A DNA stretch of 64,000 nt from Amphibalanus amphitrite (Eukaryota; Arthropoda; Thecostraca; Balanomorpha; Balanidae). Both the position numbers and the translations under genes were made by a program. Below, one piece after another: positions 57,479 to 64,000 of the stretch. The stretch's first letter is position 1. Each line of letters opens with the position of its first letter. The notes beneath the pieces were generated by a model that was not told the origin of the DNA, did not search any database, and saw only the letters and a program-made list of their open reading frames with translations. The stretch covers positions 248,001-312,000 of the forward strand of contig NW_024882327.1 of NCBI RefSeq assembly GCF_019059575.1, written 5' to 3'.

Positions 57479-58430
57479 TTAACCCTCGCCCATGTAGGGG
57501 GGATTGGTGCACCCCCCCCCCCCCCTGAGGCTTTTCGGAAATAGTGCAAAAACGGCGGCGCGCAGCGCCGCCAAATTTTGGGTACCTTATGGGGCAAACC
57601 TTGCGCATCTTTTGATAAAAAAATTTGACCGGGCCATGTCAGGTCACGGAGTTATGACGTCACAAAGGGAACAGCCTCCGGCCGGATTTTCACAAACTGA
57701 GTGCCAACGCCCGAGGTTTCCTGCCGGTGGTACGAACATCGGTTGATGGATCGTGATGAAACTTCCCATGCATGTTGGGGCAAGTATTGGCTATCATATG
57801 GTATAAGAAACTTGACCAGGTCAGGTCAGGTCACGGAGCTATGACGGCACAAGAGGAACAGCGTCCGGTACTATTTTTGAAAAGCGCCCGAACCACTATT
57901 TTGCTAATTCTTGTCACCTCAATGGGAATATGCAGCAATATTAGCTTCTATAGGGAGCAAATGGACCTCCCAAATCCAAAAATACAATCAGATTTCAAAA
58001 ATTTAAATTTTGATTTTTCGAATTTCTGCCGCCGACTGTGACCTTGCCGACTTCCGGCGCTCCCAACGCGCCATTTTTAGAGCTAGGGAAACGAAATACA
58101 TACCAAACGATAGAGAATTGATCAAGGAACACGATAGTGAAGGTTTCAAGTCGATATCTCCCACCGTTTTGCCGCAATCGCCGCGGAAAAATGAAAAAAG
58201 TCTATTTTTCCGAAAATTTGACCTTTGACCGGTCAAAAGTAGGTCAAATGTTGACCTAGGACCAAAAAATATACCACCAATCGCGAGATCTCGGCGAGAG
58301 CAATCCGTTGGTTTTTTCCGCTAAGCTCTACGACGTTCCGTTTTCAAACGCCAAGGGGGGGGGTCGCACCAACCCCCCCCCCCCCTGCATGGGCGAAGGT
58401 GGCAGATCGCCGTTTACGGGCGAGGGTTAA
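57479..58430 (-). mobile_element. TTAA foldback element, copy 10
   Basis: Reverse orientation relative to copies 2, 7 and 12 over most of its length. Left end TTAACCCTCGCCCATGTAGG; right end GCATGGGCGAAGG, a 20-bp spacer, then CGGGCGAGGGTTAA. The loops ATTGGTGCA (left) and TCGCACCAA (right) share the core TTGGTGC in inverted orientation. GC palindrome at about 57553-57574. Its interior is close to copy 2 but its terminal motif (CGCCCATG) differs from that of copy 2 (CGACCAGG). Confidence 0.87.
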
Positions 58431-59364
58431 GTGAACACTGTACCTTTAATTATAAGCGGAATTCTTACTGACGAAAGTAGATACCAGTAATACAACGGTC
58501 TCTGCAACTATGTCAAGTATCGCCTATTGAAATGATCTTCTGTAAACATACGTATTGCATATTAGGAATCATATGCACTCCATAATCCTCCTTTTCATAA
58601 GTTTCGTCAGAAATATTGCGCGCCAGTGTCGAGTCCATTTCCACTGCTCCACGTGGAATGGAGGCGCGTCGGTTATGTGCTGATTTCCGCCCGCCTCTCC
58701 CCTCCCCTGCCCTCCGTCTCGGGTGTCGGACCGGACCGACGGACCGACAGGACCGGGCCGCCGCCCGCCGCCCGCCGCCCGCCGCCGCTCAGCCCAGATC
58801 GATTCGCGCTGTCTCTATATTAGATGTCACCTGGGGAGTGAGGGCCTAATCAGGGCCGGCGCCTCTGATCTCGGCAGTAGCCCCGCCACCCCGGGGGAGA
58901 AGGTCGCTCAAGTTTGACACAGAGTGCTCCGAGCAGCCCTGAGTCGGCCACAAAACTTCACTGGACGGCTGCGGGCTACACTCAGACGCCGAGCTCCGCC
59001 GACAGACACCAGAACTGGCGCCAACTCAGGCCGCTCTTCATGCTGGCTCACTGCTCGCAGAGTTCCCACCTTCCTGTGAGGTTTGAACCTAGGTTTACGT
59101 TGCTCTAAGCCCTGGATCAATAGACCAAAGTATGTGACTGTATCTTGCCTGCAATGTTTGCAACTCCATCGACCACTATCCCTGACTGAACGCTGCGTTT
59201 GGCATTCCTCATACAGCTCCAATAATCAATAAACACAGTCACAAACAGCTCGAGAAATCGCATCGTCACCGAAACCCTTATTCAAAGGAGAGGAGCTCCG
59301 AGGAGATGAGCCGGTGAGATCTCCCGTCCGAACCGGCCCCGCGACGGACCGAGCCGGGCCCAGT
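58431..59364. other. Non-coding DNA with a GC-rich patch
   Basis: 58640-58800 is strongly GC- and CpG-rich with CCGCCGCCC repeats, possibly a promoter region. No coding exon recognised. Confidence 0.45.
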
Positions 59365-59880
59365 CGATCGTTCGGTCTGTCTGTCTATCTGTCGGTCTGT
59401 CGGTCTTTCGGTCTGTATGTCTGTCTGTCTGTCTGTCTGTCAGTCTAGCGGTCTGTCGGTCTGTCGGTCTGTCGGTCTGTCTGTCGGTCTGTCGGCCTGT
59501 CGGACTGTCGGCCTGACGTTCTGTCTGTCGGTCTGTCGGTCTGTCGGTATGTCTGTCTGCCTGTCTGTCTGTCGGTCTGTCGGTCTGCTGGTCTGTCGGT
59601 CTGTCGGTCTGTCAGTCGGTCTGTCGGCCTGTCGGACTGTCGGCCTGACGTTCTGTCTGTAGGTCTGTCGGTGTGTCGGTGTGTCGGTCTGTCGGTCTGT
59701 CGGCCTGTAGGCCTGGCGGCCTATCGGCCTGTCGGTCTGTCGGTCTGTCGGTCTGTCAGTCGGTCGGTCGGTCTGTCGGTCTGTTAGTCTGCTGGTCTGT
59801 CTGTCGGTCTGTCGGTCTCTGTCGCTCTGTCGCCCTTTCTGTCGGTCGGCCTGTCTCGCTCTGTCGGGTCTGCTCGGGTC
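59365..59880. repeat. CTGTCGGT-type tandem repeat
   Basis: Long array of CTGT and CGGT tetramers, mainly as the octamer GTCTGTCG, with a higher-order duplication: TGTCGGCCTGTCGGACTGTC occurs near 59488 and 59622. Both strands are open across it because the octamer contains no stop in several frames. Confidence 0.95.
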
Positions 59881-60377
59881 AGTCCACGACCGCCACCGGC
59901 TCGTAATAGCCGCGCTGAAGTGGCCACCGCTGCTGCCGGGAAGGGCCATCGGGCTCTGGTCGGCTGCCAAGCGCCGCGGCGCGCGGCCGCTGTTATTTTC
60001 TGCCGCCGCTGGATGGCGGAAATGTCCGCCGGTCGGCGCGGGGACGCCGCCCCGACCGGACAGGGTGGCCAATGATGCGTGCCACGGCAGAGAGGCGCCA
60101 CGGCAGAGCGGCGACACGATCCGACACGCTGCGGATGTCGCCGCCGGCGGTAAAACAACGTCCGACAGCGGGCCGGGAGGGCGTAGAGCGCCGGGGCTGC
60201 TGCCGCTTCCAGCGCGGGGACAGGCAGCGGTAGTGAACTGCGTGGGAAGTGAGTGAGTGGTATAGGAACTGATGGTAGGTGAAATGCTCAAGCAGAAACA
60301 CAGAAATGGGAAACCACAGAACAACTTGACGAACAGAGAGAAGGAATGAGAGAAACGGTTGTGAGGAGGAAAATGAG

Positions 60378-60379
<2 letters not shown>
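59881..60379. other. Non-coding DNA, GC-rich to about 60240
   Basis: No gene supported. Confidence 0.5.

Positions 60380-60461
<82 letters not shown>
60380..60461. repeat. (GA)n microsatellite
   Basis: About 41 uninterrupted AG units. Confidence 0.97.
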
Positions 60462-60463
<2 letters not shown>

Positions 60464-60739
60464 ATCGAGGGAATACACAGCAAAAAAAAAAATTGCCTTG
60501 TAATAAATGTTACCTATCTAAACAATTCCAGATGCAAACTTCTGCAAAGTTACAGGCTCCAAGTTTGACAAACAATTCAATAATTATATGCTGCACTCGT
60601 GCTCATACAGCACGAAGCATACCTCACAAAAATGTCTGCAAACGCTTGTCCAAAGAAGGCCTGGTTCGCCTGTTCGGTGTCGGTTTCCGAACGGCATGTG
60701 GCCGCCGCACGATTACACAGAACACACCTGTTGCAGCTA
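60462..60739. other. Non-coding DNA
   Basis: Nothing recognised. Confidence 0.5.
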
Positions 60740-61070
60740 TCGACTCTCCATGCACGCCACCCCGCCCCTCCCCGCCCCGCCGCGCCCCTCCGGCGGCGGC
60801 GGCGGCGCGGCTTCATTTGGTTCGCGCCGTTCCGAGAGGTCGGGCAGACCGGAGCCTCGCCCATTGAGGGCCGCCGTGTGCGGCACGACTAACGATCCCG
60901 GCCAGACAAAGAGATGAGCCGCTCGCAGATCGGCGCGCCGCCGCCGCCGACCGGGGCACGGCAGCGCGCCGCCGCCGCCGCCGCGACGGATTAGCCGCCG
61001 TCGCAGCCGGCATCCGAACGAGAGCGGAAACCGCAGCTTTGGCCGCCAACACCGCCGCGGGAATGACAAT
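60740..61070. promoter_or_regulatory. CpG-rich island, possible promoter or first-exon region
   Basis: Rich in CCGCCG with CGGCGGCGG runs, AT-rich DNA on both sides, and opposing open frames without domains. A promoter role is only a guess from composition. Confidence 0.25.
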
Positions 61071-62004
61071 GCCCGCCGAGAAATGGCAAAAGGCAGATAC
61101 GGATAACTGCGCGATTCAGAAATGAATGTTGTTGAGATAACTTCAGGCAATTAGTGTAATGTGACTGCAGTCCTATCGTAAAAATTATAGCGGCATCCAT
61201 AAACTCAAGTGCATGATGCTTGCTCTAAGTGGCATAGTCTTCACAATGCAAAAAGGACTTAGAGTCAGGCTGACGAAGACGTAGTGTTCTTTCCAAGTTT
61301 TTCATAACCTTTGCACAGCATTCAGATAGGATTGTCACTAACCCTGAGTTAAATCGATCAGCAATTGCAGATTCAGAAATTACGATTTGTAACGCTGGGG
61401 GAGGCAAACATCAATAAAAAGGTTCTCATATTACCACCACCTTTCCTCGAGCCTGCACATTGACCAGCGCAAACCAAATCAGATGACTTTTGTGATCCCC
61501 GCCATTCGGTAGCTGGACTGACAAGTGCCACTGGCTGTGATGAAGGTGGCGTCGAATCAATTTTCTTCACTCTATGTAACAAAATCCATGGATACAAAGG
61601 GTGGGTATATTTGTACGAAAAATATATCGTTATCAGCTCACAATACTTCAAGCATAGGGGAGAGTGGGGTAAGATGCCCAGGGTGCAGGAAAGACGCCCC
61701 ACCCCCTCTAGCGGGGAAACAAAGAATCGAACCTGGAAATTAATGTTCTTAGCGTAAAGCGGAAGCTTGCCTTGTTACCTGCACAAAAATTTGCGAAGCT
61801 CAGTTGGGCAACGGCTGGCTGGTGATTGCATGTTTTTTATTTGCTGTTTTCAAAAAATATTTTGGCGTCAAAACATTGTAAATATCAAAGAGGGTAGATA
61901 ATTTTTGCGTCCCTTGCTATAGTCGTGATACATTTACATGCTTGTACTGTGTCCCAAAGAGTTTGTTTCAGGGTGTAGTTTTATGGCTAACAAATTGTGC
62001 TGAT
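61071..62004. other. Non-coding DNA with a GGGGTAAGATGCCC repeat motif
   Basis: TGGGGTAAGATGCCCA at 61665-61680 with AAAGACGCCCC just downstream. The same pair recurs at about 63879-63920. Otherwise nothing recognised. Confidence 0.55.
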
Positions 62005-62911
62005 TTAACCCTCGCCCGCACATGGGGGGGGGGTTGCCACCCCCCCCAGGTAGTCTTTCTGCTCTGCACTCAACATTTTTAGAGTTAGAAGGCTGATTTT
62101 TCGTATAGCTGCTCCTCTATCCTTTCTTGATGTCCACTGAAAATTTCAAGTTTCTGTGATTTTTGGTTTCAGAGATATGACCTTGTTTTTCAGGTCATGT
62201 CATGACCCAAATGGCCAATTCTCAACATCTTGCGTTTGCCATGGGCCTTATGAGCTTTTGACACCCTGATTTCGGCATTTTTTGCCAGTCTTACCTCCCA
62301 CCTATCATGGAACATGTTGTTCGACGATGTACAGGGGTCAAGGTCAGGGTCAAGGTCAACCTAGGTCATCTAAGATAATTGCGTTTTATGCAAGCTGAAT
62401 TTACTTTTTTGAAGTTTTTTGACTGCATTCTTGAAAAAAGCTTCTCAGATCATGATTTCATGTAATATGGACCCAAAAACAATCGGTGCACACATCAGTA
62501 TACACACAGACACACACAGACATACAAACACATATAATTGACTTTGACCTAACTTGACCTGAAATGACCTCAGCAGCAAAATTCTGGTCGGGTAGTGTGA
62601 CAAAGAGGTTCTAGCTGGCTTGGCACCAGAAAACAGCATCGCCATTGGTATTTGATAAGCAGCACACTTGATATCCAACGGTGACCCAAAACAGCAACAT
62701 TTTTTAGTTTGACCTGACCTGGAAGGTCAATGACTGACCTGAGAAGGTAAAACTGGGTATCATTGGATTCGTCTCTTCCCAAAGAATCTTATTCGTCTTT
62801 ACTGCTAAGCTCTATCTCCAACAGGAACGAAATGGCGCGGGGGGTGGCAACCCCCCCCCCCCCCCATGTGCGTTCTAGGATGGGAAAATGGCATGTGCGG
62901 GCGAGGGTTAA
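62005..62911 (-). mobile_element. TTAA foldback element, copy 11
   Basis: Starts TTAACCCTCGCCCGCACATG and ends CATGTGCGGGCGAGGGTTAA, a perfect 20-bp inverted repeat. The long right end has CATGTGCG a second time about 20 bp inside. Loops TTGCCACC (left) and GGTGGCAA (right) match in inverted orientation. The interior has GGTCAAGGTCAGGGTCAAGG near 62337 and TGACCTGACCTGGAAGGTCA near 62710. It is the most diverged interior of the set. Confidence 0.87.
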
Positions 62912-63861
62912 CCCTCGCACGACCAGGCCATTTCTCATAACACGAACGACCAGGGGGGGGGGGTTGTTACGACCCCCCCCCTGGCGTTTCGAAACGGAAG
63001 GTCGTAGAGCTTAGCAGAAAAAACCAACGGATTGCTCTCAACGAGATCTCGCGATTGGTGGTATATTTTTTGGTCCTAGGTCAACATTTGACCTACTTAT
63101 GACCGGTCAAAGGTCAAATTTTCCGAAAAAATCAAACTTTTTCAACTTTCCGCGGCGATTGCGGCTAAACGGTGGGAGATATCGACTTGAAACCTTCACT
63201 ATCGTGTTCCTTGATCAATTCTCTATCGTTTGGTATGTATTTCGTTTCCCTAGCTCTAAAAATGGCGCGTTGGGAGCGCCGGAAGTCGGCAAGGTCACAG
63301 TCGGCGGCAGAAATTCGAAAAATCAAAATTTAAATTTTTGAAATCTGATTGTATTTTTGGATTTGGGAGGTCCATTTGCTCCCTATAGAAGCTAATATTG
63401 CTGCATATTCCCTTTGAGGTGACAAGAATTAGCAAAATAGTGGTTCGGGCGCTTTTCAAAAATAGTACCGGACGCTGTTCCTCTTGTGACGTCATAGCTC
63501 CGTGACCTGACCTGACCCGGTCAATTTTCTTGCACCACACGATAGCCAATGCTTGCCCCAACATGCATGGGAAGTTTCATCATGATCCATCAAACAATGT
63601 GGGTATCACCGGCAGAAAACCTAGGGATTCGGCGCACACGTTTGGTAACTGTCGGCCGGAGGCTGTACCTCTTATGACGTCATAACTCCGTGACCTGACA
63701 TGACCCGATCAATCTTTTTTCGGCAAAAGATGCGCAAAGGTTGCCCCAGAGGGTATTGAAAATTTCAGTCCGCTACGACAAGCCGTTTAGCGTGCACTTC
63801 GAAAAAACCTCAGGGGGGGGGGGGTTGATACAACCCCCCCCCCTAGGCGTTCTAGGGTTAA
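62908..63861 (+). mobile_element. TTAA foldback element, copy 12 (shares TTAA with copy 11)
   Basis: Begins in the same TTAA (62908-62911) that ends copy 11. Layout as copy 7: ACGACCAGG duplicated, loops TTGTTACGA and TTGATACAA, TGACGTCAT near 63487 and TGACCTGACCTGACC near 63503, CTAGGGTTAA end. Confidence 0.88.
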
Positions 63862-64000
63862 TGTTACTTCGGTACCTTGGGGTAAGATGCCCCCTGTCCT
63901 GATGGGGAAAGACGCCCCCCTAAATCCGTAGGCTTTCCTTCAAGCAGCCCGTCAAATCATTTATTACGTACTTGTGATGAGAGACAAAAGCCGATCTGGG
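63862..64000. other. Right edge with a GGGGTAAGATGCCCC motif
   Basis: GGGGTAAGATGCCCC at about 63879-63893 and AAAGACGCCCCCC near 63907, matching the pair near 61665. Cut by the window end. Confidence 0.6.

Noticed and set aside
59440..60483. A 347-codon minus-strand frame rich in Thr/Asp/Arg and Ser-Leu repeats
   Set aside because: It is the translation of the octamer array and the (GA)n microsatellite.

Overview
This 64-kb window looks like a gene-poor, transposon-rich stretch of an invertebrate animal genome. The evidence is eukaryotic splice-site signals at candidate exons, a BEL/Pao retrotransposon, a THAP-domain P-type transposon, a Crypton-type tyrosine recombinase, hAT and mariner elements, LINE fragments and many microsatellites. 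An arthropod, perhaps a crustacean, is my inference; nothing in the window proves the species. I see no complete host gene. Three candidate host exons are listed with low to moderate confidence.

The dominant feature is a family of about 0.9-1.2 kb elements bounded by TTAA. There are twelve copies plus one fragment, about 12 kb or 19% of the window, at 1, 2905, 5649, 20411, 26615, 30894, 37880, 42182, 55560, 57479, 62005 and 62908. Each begins TTAACCC and ends GGGTTAA or AGGTTAA, and most carry a poly(G)-loop-poly(C) hairpin just inside each end. One end (the 'long end') usually has its terminal motif duplicated. The interiors share clusters of AGGTCA/TGACCT half-sites, a CCATTGACTTATAATGG hairpin and GC palindromes. 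The terminal and loop sequences differ between copies but mostly match between the two ends of one copy. I read them as non-autonomous piggyBac-like elements; their organisation is the most unusual thing here.

Layout: 2243-4012 is a mariner-like element carrying a TTAA element. 7526-18850 is a minus-strand BEL/Pao retrotransposon with apparently identical 685-bp LTRs and a 5-bp target duplication. It is split at 13290-16541 by a P-type (THAP) transposon that itself contains a broken LINE endonuclease ORF. 22158-25141 is a Crypton-type tyrosine recombinase, split at its conserved arginine region by a 5'-truncated RNase H-bearing LINE (22829-24548). 37345-39953 is a hAT-type element carrying another TTAA element. 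53709-54565 is an element of degenerate tandem units each associated with CACGTG palindromes. 62005-63861 is two TTAA elements joined head to head through one shared TTAA.

The rest is mostly unrecognised non-coding DNA with simple repeats, minisatellites and several CpG-rich islands (about 4560-5340, 58640-58800 and 60740-61070) that could be promoter or first-exon regions. The genes do not form a pathway. What the window records is a sequence of nested insertions, and several elements are young enough to retain clean target duplications.
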